Shown here: positions 1-9,665 of the stretch, piece after piece
Layout: every line of letters begins with the position of its first letter
How positions within the stretch are numbered: position 1 is the stretch's first letter
Source of the DNA: Gnetum montanum
Lineage: Eukaryota > Streptophyta > Gnetopsida > Gnetales > Gnetaceae
DNA: 64,000 nt
NCBI GenBank assembly: GCA_015680685.1
Contig: MNCI01011336.1
Coordinates: 187,877 to 251,876, forward strand
Direction: 5' to 3'
Position numbers and translations under genes: made by a program
Notes under the pieces: generated by a model
What the model was told of the DNA's origin: nothing
Database searches by the model: none
Seen by the model: only the letters and a program-made list of their open reading frames with translations

Positions 1-100
1 TTATTATTTTTGAGCAATTTTTTGGGCAAAGAAAAGAGTAAGAAGGCAAAAAGTAGCAAACTGGGAGGCGCGTAAGTGGCGGTGTCAGTGTCGACGGAGC

Positions 101-112
101 GCTATAGAAAGG
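101..112 (+). promoter_or_regulatory. Degenerate TATA region of the TatA antisense gene
   Basis: GCTATAGAAAGG here aligns with GCTATATAAAAGG at 15017-15005 (minus) in TatB. The flanking 100 bases, including the A-rich stretch at 10-60, also align between copies. The TatA copy has lost the canonical TATA core. The role is inferred from position about 300 bases upstream of a conserved exon with a splice donor. Confidence 0.45.
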
Positions 113-139
113 GGGGGGGAGCTTCATTTGTTACATTGC

Positions 140-330
140 ATTCTGAGCGTAAGCAACTGAGCGAGCGTAAGTGTAAACTGCGGAACCTAGCATAAGCATA
201 AGTCCAAACCCCAGCGTAGATGCCAATGATCAAACCCCAGTGTAGACGCTGAGTGTAGAAGGTCAAGCGTAGGCGTACAAAGTTTCAACCCCCAGCATAA
301 GCTATCAATCCCAACGTAGACGCCAAGCTG
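140..330. repeat. GCGTA/TACGC word array in the leader of the TatA antisense gene
   Basis: Degenerate copies of AGCGTA...(T/A)ACGC words occur about every 15-25 bases. The stretch corresponds to 14680-14965 in TatB, where the same words lie between the TATA box and the first coding exon. No open frame of its own is evident. Confidence 0.6.
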
Positions 331-402
331 GGCAAGGGCAAGGAGGTGGAAGGGTAGGGGAGGAAGAGTCCTGACTTGACCTTCGTAGAGGAGAGTGAAG
401 CC

Positions 403-1861
403 ATGCTTCAGTGCTTGCCCCGGCCAAGGATTCCATCATGGCCTGGATCATCACACAGGTAGGCTCTAATCCTGTCTCTATTAGTTTTTTTTGCTTGTAC
501 GTGCTTTGTAGCGTAGATAGTCTCGTAGAGGTTTTCGGCATATACGTCGAGCGTAAAGTTTAGTGTAGAGGGTTTCGGCGTATACGCCGAGCATAAATTC
601 ACAGTGTAAAGTCAGGTTAGCGTAGACTACCATAGCGTAATCTATTTTCAGTGCACAACGTAATCTCCTTTTTCTTGCGTGAAGCGTATACGATTGTATC
701 AGCATATACGTTGAAGGCTGTACGGCGTAGTAAGTTTTCTATGCATGGAGTTCTGTTTTTTCAATGTAAAATTTCTGTTTTGTCAACGTAGATGATCTAC
801 ACTGTGATGGCATATATGCTGAGGGTTTCTACAGCGTATATACTGTGCGTACACAGTTTCCTTTTAAGTATGATAACGTAGACTCATTTTTCATATTTTC
901 AGCATAAACTGTTTGTTCAATGTCTAGCATAGACTATTTACGCTGGGCACTTCTATGGCGTATATGTTGAGGGTTTCTTCAGTGTATACACTAAGCGTAA
1001 GATGTTCAGGCGATAGTGTAAACAGTTGGTTGTCAGCGTATACGCTGGGTTAGGCAGCGTATACGCCAGGCGTGAACAGATTTCGACAGTGTATACGCTA
1101 GGCGTAAACAAATTTTGGCAGCGTCTACGCTAGGTTTGGCAGCATATATGCCGAGCGTAAATAGTTAGAAAATTTTTTCTAAGTGTCAGTCTACGATGTG
1201 AACCTTTGTTTTTGACGTTGTTTTGATGCATTGGCTGATTTTACGTTGGTACTTTGGTTTTTTGCAGGGTCACCAAGCCTTTTCTCCTCGTGGTTGAGCT
1301 TGTTGGGGTGCTAACATGGTTTGGCCCCATGGAGGTGGATGAGCCTACCTCGGACCTAACCGTGGACCACAACGGGGTTTGGTTCAGAGAAGGTGCGTCT
1401 GAATTCGTGTCTTTCATACTGAACAATTTTGAAGTAGTTATCTGGTCACACCTGAATGAACTGGTGGCATGGAGCATAGTTGAGGCAATGTTGCCAGGAG
1501 CCGCGAAGGATGTCGTTGTCTTCATGGAAGACATCAACGAAGGGGAGTTTACAAGTGAGGACGGTTCTTCTAGCAGGCCCAGGTCCACGCATCCGTTAGT
1601 GCACCTGTGGGCCCGATTACCACGAGGGCAGGACTACCTTGACAACACCCTATTTTTAGCCGCGCATGCACACACATTATTCCAGAACCCTCCTGGCATA
1701 GTGTACCGAGTGGGCAGGTAGGACTGTTTAAGTCTACTGCTTCTTTTTCGCCGTTTGGCATTTTGCTTTAGTTTTGACATCCGTTCGTTTGTAGGCCTAA
1801 AGTTAATGCAGATAGAATATGCGTCGAGGATGATGGGCTTGCCTTAACTCGTACCGCTCTA
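403..1861 (+). pseudogene. Antisense FCP1-like gene of TatA, 5' exons only, truncated
   Basis: Three exons can be matched to TatB: exon 1 (coding 403-458, donor CACACAG^GTAGGC), exon 2 (1268-1717, acceptor TTTTGCAG, donor GGGCAG^GTAGGA) and the start of exon 3 (1795-1861). Exon 2 is 450 bases in both copies. It has the layout of an FCP1/NIF-like HAD phosphatase: FLLVVELVGVL for motif I, FVSFILNNFEVVIWS, then DNTLFLAAHAHTLFQNPPG for motif III. The aspartates of DxDx and DD are absent, so catalysis is not expected. The gene is opposite in strand to TatA gag. After ALEALI in exon 3 the sequence jumps to what is 3'UTR in TatB, so about 3.1 kb with exons 3-8 is deleted. No stop occurs inside exon 2. 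Confidence 0.75.
505..1175. repeat. GCGTATACGC palindrome array in intron 1 of the TatA antisense gene
   Basis: The intron (459-1267) is filled with variants of the 14-base palindrome CAGCGTATACGCTG, a perfect copy of which lies at 1034-1047. Many copies differ by C-to-T or G-to-A (GTGTATAC, GCATATAC). Spacing is irregular, about 20-50 bases. It matches the array at 13700-14500 in TatB intron 1 in kind and place. Confidence 0.85.
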
Positions 1862-1984
1862 GAGGCCTTGATTTTGAGGTTGATTGCACACGCGACATGA
1901 CAATGTAAAATATTTTGGTTTTATATATATATTTTTTCTTTTTAAGTAATCGTAATGATAAACGAAAGAGGAAAAAAAAGTACG

Positions 1985-2260
1985 AGTGTGTGATCTAGTT
2001 GAAGGCCATTGCGGGCCGCATGCGTAGTTTAAGGCCATTTCGGGTCCCATTGTAAACAAGTAACATTTCGGATAACGTGGGTGGGTTTCTTGGTTGACCG
2101 ACCATTTTTGATCATGGCTAGTTTTATGTCATTGCAGACATGATAGTTTAACGTCATTCCGGACAGGGAGTGTAGTTTAATGTTTTTGCTTCTTTTTTTT
2201 GTGTTGTTGTAGTTTAACGTCATTTTGGACGAGTTGTAGTTTAATGTCATTTCAGACGTA
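1985..2260 (-). repeat. TAAACT-core tandem repeats between protease and antisense gene (TatA)
   Basis: On the minus strand the unit reads like GGCCCGAAATGGCCTTAAAC or GTCCGAAATGACGTTAAAC, about 25-35 bases long and interrupted by short unique pieces. The same repeat lies at 9400-9665 in TatB, again just after the protease region. It separates the sense reading frame from the 3' end of the antisense gene. Confidence 0.75.
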
Positions 2261-2309
2261 TTGAGATGGTATTACTTTAGGGACTTTTTGTTTTTTTTTC
2301 TTTTTAATG

Positions 2310-3314
2310 TTAGGCGACGTGTCAACGGGTATGATTCTGTATTCAGCGTCCCCTTCGCTGATCACGTTGAATGGTAATTCAGCCCAAGGGACATCTGATA
2401 GAATAGCTTCTGCGTCAATGTTTTTAGATGTTTCAGTATTTGTAGCGTGTTATGTGTTAGTCTCTAATTGAAGGGGTGTATGTACAATGTCAGGTGCAGG
2501 TGTTTCTGTTTTAGGTGGCTCTTCTTCCGCGTTGAAAGGATTAGCACTTACCGATTTTTGTTCTTTTATGTCGTTTTGTCCAAGCTCTTCGAGCTTAACT
2601 TCTGAGCCTTGGTCTGTGTCCATGTGTGATGAAATAATGGGGGTAGCGGCTTCCCCATAAATGACGATTTCACCACCTTCGTAAGGTAGGTGAATCTCTT
2701 GATGTATGGGGGATGAGACNATGGACCCTATGTATCTTGAACTGATCTATGTGTATTGTTATGAACATGGGAGCTGTTGTCACCTCCCCTATTTTCTTGT
2801 CCACTTTAATGTTATCGTTGTGGAAGCTTAGTGGTTTGGACGTTGACCCTTGGGGCGAGTACATTACGGCATGAATGGATGGTTCGTTTGGGGACAAGTT
2901 CTCACTTACTGGGATGGACATTAACATGCATACCAAGGCTTCACAATGTGTTTGGGATGTAATAACTAAGTCATACAAGCTTAGCGAAGTGTTCTTTTGC
3001 TTGAGTGCTTGTGTGACTTGTGTTAAAGCTGTTGCCAAGTTTCTACTGCTGGGGGTGTTTGCATCAGCGGTGACTGGGTCCATTGGCCCCAACAGTTTTA
3101 TTTCATGCTTTGTTGGTTCATCATTTTTTCATGGAGCCATTGTTTTAGACGTATCATGCTTTTTGGATGGTTCACCCTCATTGCCTACGCTTGGTTGACT
3201 GTTGGGTTGCGTTATGGGTACGACATTAAGTGGAGTGGGTTTAGGTGGACCTAAGGCTAACCATTGACGCTCCTTCTCTAAGCATTCATGCGTAAGCTTA
3301 TCCGCTAAGCGTTC
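2310..3314 (-). pseudogene. TatA gag C-end/protease region with missing retropepsin core
   Basis: The frame continues from gag (phase of the stop at 3315) with MYSPQGSTSKPLSFHN and FKIHRVH, which in TatB lead directly into the retropepsin motif VDDGAATNVV. In TatA the sequence breaks at the single n at 2720 and resumes at SLIP.., equivalent to a point about 255 bases further on in TatB (around 8932). The active-site aspartate, the flap and the LGKPWL motif are therefore not present in this assembly. The downstream part (about 2700-2310) is an acidic tail seen in TatB as well. At least one in-frame stop lies upstream of 3092. Confidence 0.75.
2720..2720. other. Assembly gap shown as a single n, about 255 bases missing
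   Basis: Alignment by eye to TatB 8640-8975 shows homology up to the n on both sides but lacks the segment from DDGAATN to the KAV before SLI. The n is thus a placeholder for a real gap and not one unknown base. Confidence 0.7.
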
Positions 3315-6134
3315 TCATGTGTGGCATGGAGGTGAAGCCAGCCTGGGAGCTTCAGGTTGCTTTGAGATTTGTACCACATATGGAGTCGGGTGAGGTTGGG
3401 GTTGGACAGTCAGATGTGGTTGAGCAGAAGGCTGGCCAGGCATCCTAATGATGTAGGGGTTAGGTCTATTTTGCATTTGTGAGGTGGAGGCTTGGTAAAC
3501 ATTAGGACTTGGGGATGTCCTAATGATGTATGGGGTTTGTGTAGGCAGAGGTTGGACCTCTGCTATTGCAACAGTAGGCGGCACTTGGACTACGAAAGGG
3601 GCAGGCCAAGTAGGAGGGGTTGCTCGATTCGGGGTAGTGACAGCGGGAGGTATGCACACTACGTATGGTTTTTGCAGGGCGGGTGATGGTTGAGGCATGG
3701 TTGTGGATGGAGTGAGAGGAACCTGGACTGCAAACGGCTTGTTAGGTGTTTGTTGTTTATATTCAAGGTAGATGGTGTTAATGTTGGGTGTCTTGTGTTC
3801 ATCATCAAAGCAGATTATATTGATTACGTATGGCGCCTCTTTGGTGTTCAAAGGGTCTTTATACACCCCCATAGCCTGGTTCTGTGGTTGGACTCGGTTA
3901 GCCTCATCAAAAGTGATTTGGCCTTCATCGATCATTCGTTGTATGTCCTGCTTCAGGGTGAAACAGTAATCCGTGCCGTGCCCATTGCGTTGATGATAGT
4001 CGCAGAAGCGATCCATTCTAAAACCTTTGGGCACTAGAGGCTCATCCGGCATTGCTAAGCTCGGGTTCTGAACGAGTTGATAGAACCGATCATGTCTCTG
4101 GATGGCCGCAGGGGATAACTGTTTATGTTTCATTAATCTTGCTTTCAGTAGTTGATCGAATAGCTGGGATGGCTTCATAGGCAGTGGCGTATATTGAGAA
4201 GGTTCTTTCTTCTCAAAATTTCTCGTACGGTTTTGTGTTGGGTTCTGCGATGATGATGATTTTGGTGTAGTCACGGGAGTAGGTCTAGTATAGTTAGTAG
4301 GGGCTATTGGTAGTTTGTTTGGTTGTTGCGTTTCCTCTATTGCCGCTATGGTTACTTTAGCCTTTTCTTTGTCCTTCTTACTGTGTTGGTTTTTGAAGGC
4401 TAAGTATGCAGGGTCATGGCTATTTTGAGCCGCCTCTTCTATATTTTTGATTTGCACAAAGGCTTGGTTAAGGTTACGTGCATTAAGATAGTATAATTTG
4501 GATTTTAAGAAGTCATTAACGACCCCCTTTAGAATTGTGAGCAGATATGTTTGTGAGATTGGCTCGTGTAGCTCATTGAGAGCGGCGCTCCACCTCTGAA
4601 TTAATTTTTGCATAGGTTCAAGCGGTGCTTGTTTAACCTGTATAAGGCTGTCCAATGTCGCCTTAGGTTTCAAGTTATATTTGAACCTAGTCACGAACTA
4701 ATGTAATAACTCTTCCAAGGAAAATATAGAATTCCGCGGCAAGGCCTGGTACCAATTGAGTGCTCTCCCGGCAAGGGACATAGGGAACACTCGCAAAATG
4801 GCATGGGGCCATGCCTAGAGTAACGTGCATTCTAACCTAAACATTATAAGATGTGCATTAGGGTCCATCTCCCCATTATATTTAGTTAGTGTTGGCAATG
4901 ATATGCCTTTGGGCAAGGTTAGAGGTAGGACGGAAGCGCTGATGGGATCATCGTGGTAGAAGTCCACCACCTTCAGCTCTCCGTCAGCAGCTATTTTGAG
5001 GCGCTTTACCTCATCCGTTAGTTCTTGCATTAATTTTTTAGCATCTGCCCAGTCTTGGGCACTAGGTGACATGGCAACTTGAGGTTGTGGTATATTGTAC
5101 AGGTTAGACTGTTGGATGGTAGGTTGAAAGGCTGAAAGCTGTGCAGTCGGCGGTTGTTCTTGCGGGATGTTCATAGTGGGTGGCACTAGGGATGGTACGT
5201 TGTAGATGAGAGGTTGTTGTTGCTGCGGTTGCGGTTGTACCTAGGGAATGTTGGCCGGCAGAATTGTACGGGGTGGCACGTGGTGGTGAGAGGGTTGATG
5301 TGATGGCACACCCATCGCTACCCATTTCCTAGCCACATTTTGTGGAGGAACTCCATGTTGGGTTACTGCAGTTGAAGGGATCCCGTGTGGTTGGATGTGG
5401 GGGATGTAGTGGGCAGACGTGGATGCCGGTATCACATGTGGCATCCCAATCACTCAGGGTGAGGAGGTTGCTCTCATGTTATTTTGAGGGGGTGGTGCTT
5501 GCGAGGATGGGCCGGTAGCTGCAGAGGGAATGATGGTGAGAGGGAGTGTACCGAATTGCGGGTCGGTTGCCAGAGGAACATGAACGAATGCGAATGTTTC
5601 TGCTGGAGGCATTTGCGCTTGGGTGAACAGGAGGGGCTGGAGGGGCATGATTTCCCCTGTGCCTGGATGAAACATGGGGTTAACATGGGCTTGGGGGCTG
5701 AGGGTGTGATACGAGTCTTCATGTTCGGATTGGGCAGCGAAATCATCCTCCTCTTCCGGTTGAGGATCTATTGCAGGCTGAATCTGAGATTGACTCCTTT
5801 GCAAGAGGAGTCGTGTGATTAGCTCAAAGTAAGCCTCTGGGATAGGGATGACATCGTATAGGGAAGGAATAAACTCCTGCCCTCCCCTGTAGAAAAGCTT
5901 GTACTGCCTCTTAACTTCTATTTCGGTTCAGTCCACAACTAGATCAGCTTGTATCTTCACGCATATGAAGTTATATTGGTCTTCGGTTATGACGTGGGAT
6001 GATGGGTTCCTCCCTTGCAGCTTGAGAGACCGATGAGGCCCCGCTGTGGGTTGGACCGCGAGTTGTTGGACAGCCATGGTGCCCACAACGTCGGTGACTT
6101 GAGCGGTTACAGAAGTGGTGTTCACGGGGTTCAT
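3315..6134 (-). pseudogene. TatA gag polyprotein, one frame with five stops
   Basis: A single frame of 940 codons runs from ATG at 6134 to 3315, broken by five TAG/TGA codons (near 5928, 5454, 5241, 4815 and 4686) but by no frameshift. The first half is proline- and glutamine-rich. The capsid-like core has ALNWYQALPRNSI and SLEELLH before FVTRFKYNL, a pattern shared by plant gypsy gags. A CDYHQRNGHGTDYC knuckle (near 4000-3960) followed by LKQDIQRMIDEG is typical of Ogre/Tat gags. A second proline-rich tail holds repeats of PYVV/PYII. Gag would form the virus-like particle and bind RNA. Start chosen at the first ATG after the leader. All stops fit C-to-T change in CAG or CGA. Confidence 0.8.
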
Positions 6135-6169
6135 GATGACCTGTCGAGGGTATGAGACGGTATAGAGGT

Positions 6170-6700
6170 GTAAATTAGTGTACTTAGTACTGCGTAAACT
6201 TACGTGGTAACGTGCGGCGTATACGTTTCAACGTCCAGCGTATGACGACGACGTAGACAGCATATAGGGATGGAGCGTATAGGGTCAGCGTAGACAATTC
6301 TACAGCGTAAGGAGTGCAGCATATACGCTGAGCAGTGTATACAGTGTCAATGTGCAGCGTAAACAGGTTTTACAGCGTACAGAGTGTAGTATAAATGGAC
6401 AGTAGCGTAAACGAGTTTGCAGCGTAAAGATGCACAGCATAAACTTTAACAGTTGTGTATAGCATAGGCAAAATTTTTAGCATAAAGCGTGTAGCATATA
6501 TTTGGCAGCGTAGATGCTGGGGATCTTATAGAGCTCTCGTATGGTAAATAGCGCAGACGCTGGGAGACTTATGGATGGAAGGGTTTGAATTGAATAGCCT
6601 AAGCGCTAAGCAACATAGACGCTGGATAGTTTACAGAGCAGGTTTGAAACTAGTAGTGTAAATGCCGAGCAGCGTAGATGCTAGGAAGCTTGCAGGTAAT
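6170..6700. repeat. Palindrome-word array in the TatA leader (PBS to gag)
   Basis: Variants of CAGCGTATACGC, AGCGTAAAC and AGCGTAGAC occur about every 20 bases between the primer binding site and the gag ATG. The same words fill the LTR U3 and intron 1 of the antisense gene. The equivalent TatB leader is outside the window. Confidence 0.75.
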
Positions 6701-6713
6701 GTTTTAGGCAGAG

Positions 6714-6731
6714 GCCCTTCTTCTAGTGCCA
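6714..6731 (-). other. Candidate primer binding site of TatA
   Basis: Five bases (GAAAT) after the LTR end, the minus strand reads TGGCACTAGAAGAAGGGC. It starts with TGG, as expected for complementarity to a tRNA 3' CCA end. The tRNA species was not determined. Confidence 0.6.
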
Positions 6732-6736
6732 ATTTC

Positions 6737-7982
6737 TGTACCGCCCGAAATCGTCGGTCTCCGGCTAGAAGGAAACAGAGGTTGTGGATCGCAGAACGCA
6801 CACAGAAGACCCTACCTTTACCTGAGGGCGAGCTGGAATGAACGAAGGTAGAGTACCTTGGGTGGTCCGCATGCGGATCAGACAAGGATTTCCCCAAACG
6901 TACACCGAAGTGCTATACGCTGGGTTATGCGTAAATGGCGTAACGGGCATAAATCAAAGCGTAAACAGTATAGCCGATGCAAACAGAGTGTAACGTAAAT
7001 GAGCGAAAATAGAATACATGCAATGATTAATGTAAACTGTAAACGATTTTGGGAAGAAAATGTAATAATGGCATTACAGAATGAAAGTACAATGCACCGG
7101 TCTAACGTAGTTGTGACTGGGACACAAGGCAGACAAAAAGCCCCGATGGATGCAAGGATAATTACGGCTGGTTCACACTGTAGGTGCAGCGTATGGGCTG
7201 TGTCCTCAGCGTATAGGGTTGTCTAGCATAAAAGGTTTTGTGCTCTGGTTCGCAGCGTCTCTGCTCTCTGGGGTGCTCTGGGAATTTTTGGCAACCCTTG
7301 ATTTTGTGAAAAATTGGGCTTTTATACAGGGTTTTGACAGCGGACTCGGGTTGGGAGACACATGGTGCGTTGACCGAGTGCAAGAGCGTAAAATAAAAAT
7401 GTACAATATGTTACCTTTGGTGGGCGTATACGCTGATTGCAGCGAGCGTAAACTGTGAGCGTATATGCTGGAGGTGCTGGGCGTATACGCTGGGGCGTAT
7501 GCGCTGATGTGCTGGGCATATACACTGATGTGCTGGGCGTATGTGGACTTAGGCACAGATGTTGTGGATGCTAGGCATATATGTGGGTGGACGCTGAGCA
7601 TATACGTTGAGGCATATACGCTGATAGTTGCTGCCTTGTGCCGAATCTTGCTCTGTAGTGCTGTTTTCATGCCGTCTTTGGAGGTTTCACACCGGGCGTA
7701 TGCATCTGTTGTACCTGCTGAGCATACATGTGAGACGTGTACACTGGGCGTAGACGTTGTGAACTTGAGTGTACACGCTAGACGTATACACTGAGATTTG
7801 AGCGTATACGTTGGGAATGTACACTTGGGCGTATACGCTGGGACTGGATACTTAGTGAAAATTAAGCATCGGACCTCCGAAGTTGCCAAGTACAACCCCA
7901 GATGTAGCTGTGGTTGTCTGTGGGCCCCAGGGATCTGCTTGGTGTTGGACAAGTACTAAGCCCCAAATTTTTTGGTGTTTCA
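6737..7982 (-). repeat. 5' LTR of TatA (1246 bp)
   Basis: On the minus strand it starts TGAAACACCAAAAAA (7982) and ends CGGGCGGTACA (6737). It aligns with the TatB 3' LTR in U3 start, in the TATA region (TGTATAAAAGCCC, about 7328-7315), in R and in U5. U3 (about 7860-7390) is packed with GCGTATACGC variants. Downstream of the TATA come ACAGTGTGAACCAGCC and a U5 with repeated GTTTACGC words. Transcription should start about 30 bases after the TATA, near 7285. Confidence 0.85.
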
Positions 7983-9361
7983 CCTAGCCAGTCTGGCACC
8001 CAACCGCAAGCGACTGTCCAACCGCAACCCCACCCGGCTCCATATGTATTATGAATCCCAAGGTAACTTAAGGCCTCAAAACCAACCACGTCCCCATGTC
8101 ACACACGAGAATGCTTGGCAGATAGGCTTAGGTACGAATGCTTGAAAAATGAGCATCAAATGCTAGCCTTAGGACCTCCTAAACCTACTCCATTAAATGC
8201 GATACCCATGACACAGCCTAGCGATAAACCAAATACAGGTCATGAGGCAGAATCATCCAGAAAACATGATACGCCCAAATCAGCAATTCCAAAAAAAATG
8301 ATAAACCAATGATGCACCAAATAAAACTGCTCGGCCCAATGGACCAAGTCACTTCCAATAAACACACGCCCCATAGTAGAGACCTAGCAACAACCCTAAT
8401 ACAGGGCACACAAGCGCTCAAACAAAAGAATACTTCGCTGAGCTTATATGACTTAGTTTTAACATCTCAAATATATCGCAAAGCTTTGATGCGCATGTTA
8501 ACATCTATCCCAGTAAGCGAGGACTTACCTCCAAATGAACCTTCAATTCATGTGGTGATGTACTCACCTCAAGGATCAACTTCCAAGCCACTAAGTTTCC
8601 ACAATTACAACATCAAGTTGGATGAGAAGACGGGAGGGGTAACAATAGTAAACCAATTCAAGATACATAGGGTCCATGTAGATGACGGAGCTGCCACAAA
8701 CGTAGTCCCATATCCCATCATCAAACAACTCGGGCTCATAGAGTTAATCAGACCAACCGCTACCACATGCTTGAAATCATTCAGCAGATCGCGTGTGATA
8801 GTCAAAGACACTGTGACCTTAGACTTCATAGCAGGGGACCAATTCCCCACATCCGTCGACTTCGTAGTAATCGATGAGATGCCAAGATTCAACCTAATAT
8901 TAGGAAAGCCCTGGTTAGCCTAACTGAAAGCAGTCTCATCCCTTATACACCAAGAGATTCATTTACCTTATGAAGGTGGTGAAATCATCATGCACGGGAA
9001 GTCCGCTACACCCATCATCTCATCATACATAGACACAGACCAAGGCTTAGAGGTTAAGCATGAAGAGCCTAGACAGCATGACATAAATGAACAACAACCG
9101 GTAAGCGATAATCCTTTAAACACAGAAGAAAACCCACCCAAAATAGAAATACACGGGCCTGACATTGTACATACGCAACCTCACTTAGAAACCACAACTG
9201 ACACAGAAGCCATGATACATGCAGAAGCGCAAGAAAACACTAATGTAGAAATAATTCCATTAGACGTCCCTTGGGATGAATTACCATTCAACGTGATCAG
9301 CAAAGGGGATGCTGAATATAGAATCATACCCACTAACTCTACTCCCAACGTTAAAATGTGA
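7983..9361 (+). pseudogene. TatB gag C-end and retropepsin
   Basis: The first 320 bases match the gag tail of TatA (3460-3190, minus). A run of A at 8291-8298 shifts the frame, and from 8309 the frame is open to 8923. It holds MYSPQGSTSKPLSF, then VDDGAATNVVPYPIIKQLG (retropepsin, with DDGA at the active site), a beta-rich core, and FNLILGKPWL near 8885-8918, the usual C-terminal protease motif. TAA at 8921 replaces a Q or similar codon. The same frame continues to 9361 with an acidic tail ending NVKM. Protease would cleave the polyprotein. No RT follows here; it starts 6 kb further on. Confidence 0.8.
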
Positions 9362-9399
9362 AAAATCAAAAAATTACTAATCTGATAAATAACAAAAAC

Positions 9400-9665
9400 A
9401 AATGATCCGAAATGACGTTAAACTACAACTAGTCCAGGATGACGTTAAACTATCATGTCCGCAACGACATAAAACTAGCCATGATTAGAAATGGTCGGTC
9501 AACCGAGAAATCCACCCATGTCATTCGAAACGTCCCTCGCTTACGCTTGGGCCTGAAATGGCCTTAAACTACACATATGGCCTGAAATGGCCTTAAACTA
9601 GTGTGAACCTGGCCCGAAATGGCCTTAAACTAGTGCAAATCTGGCCCGAAATGGCCTTAAACTAG
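9400..9665 (+). repeat. TAAACT-core tandem repeats after protease (TatB)
   Basis: Units such as AATGACGTTAAACTAC and CCCGAAATGGCCTTAAACTA repeat about every 28-32 bases, at least eight times. The terminal units are nearly identical, the left ones more diverged. From 9666 to 9994 the sequence is AT-rich and corresponds to the 3'UTR and flank of the antisense gene. Confidence 0.8.

Larger units (their letters stand above)
1..7982 (-). mobile_element. TatA: Tat/Ogre-type Ty3-gypsy element, minus strand, 5' part
   Basis: Read on the minus strand the order is 5' LTR (7982 to 6737), primer binding site, palindrome-rich leader, gag (6134 to 3315), protease region (3314 to 2310), TAAACT-core repeats (2260 to 1985), and then a gene running the other way (plus strand, from about 100). 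The RT/integrase part lies left of the window. The LTR begins TGAAACACC and ends GGTACA and aligns along its length with the LTR at 20457-21773. Its outer edge abuts the middle of the gag of TatB, so TatA was inserted into TatB. Family assignment rests on the gag and protease being homologous to TatB, whose pol carries the double RNase H of the Tat clade. The element is decayed: stops in gag and an unresolved gap in protease. Confidence 0.85.

Noticed and set aside
505-1175. Regular short repeats as a CRISPR array
   Set aside because: The repeats are degenerate palindromic words with irregular spacing, inside plant retrotransposons. No cas genes; the genome is eukaryotic.
3492-3686. Arg/Cys/Gly-rich plus-strand frame near 3500
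   Set aside because: Mirror image of the proline-rich gag tail on the other strand.
5484-5822. Plus-strand frames opposite the TatA gag (e.g. 3690-4037, 5484-5822)
   Set aside because: They lie opposite a gag frame confirmed by motifs and have no family likeness, splice structure or conservation.
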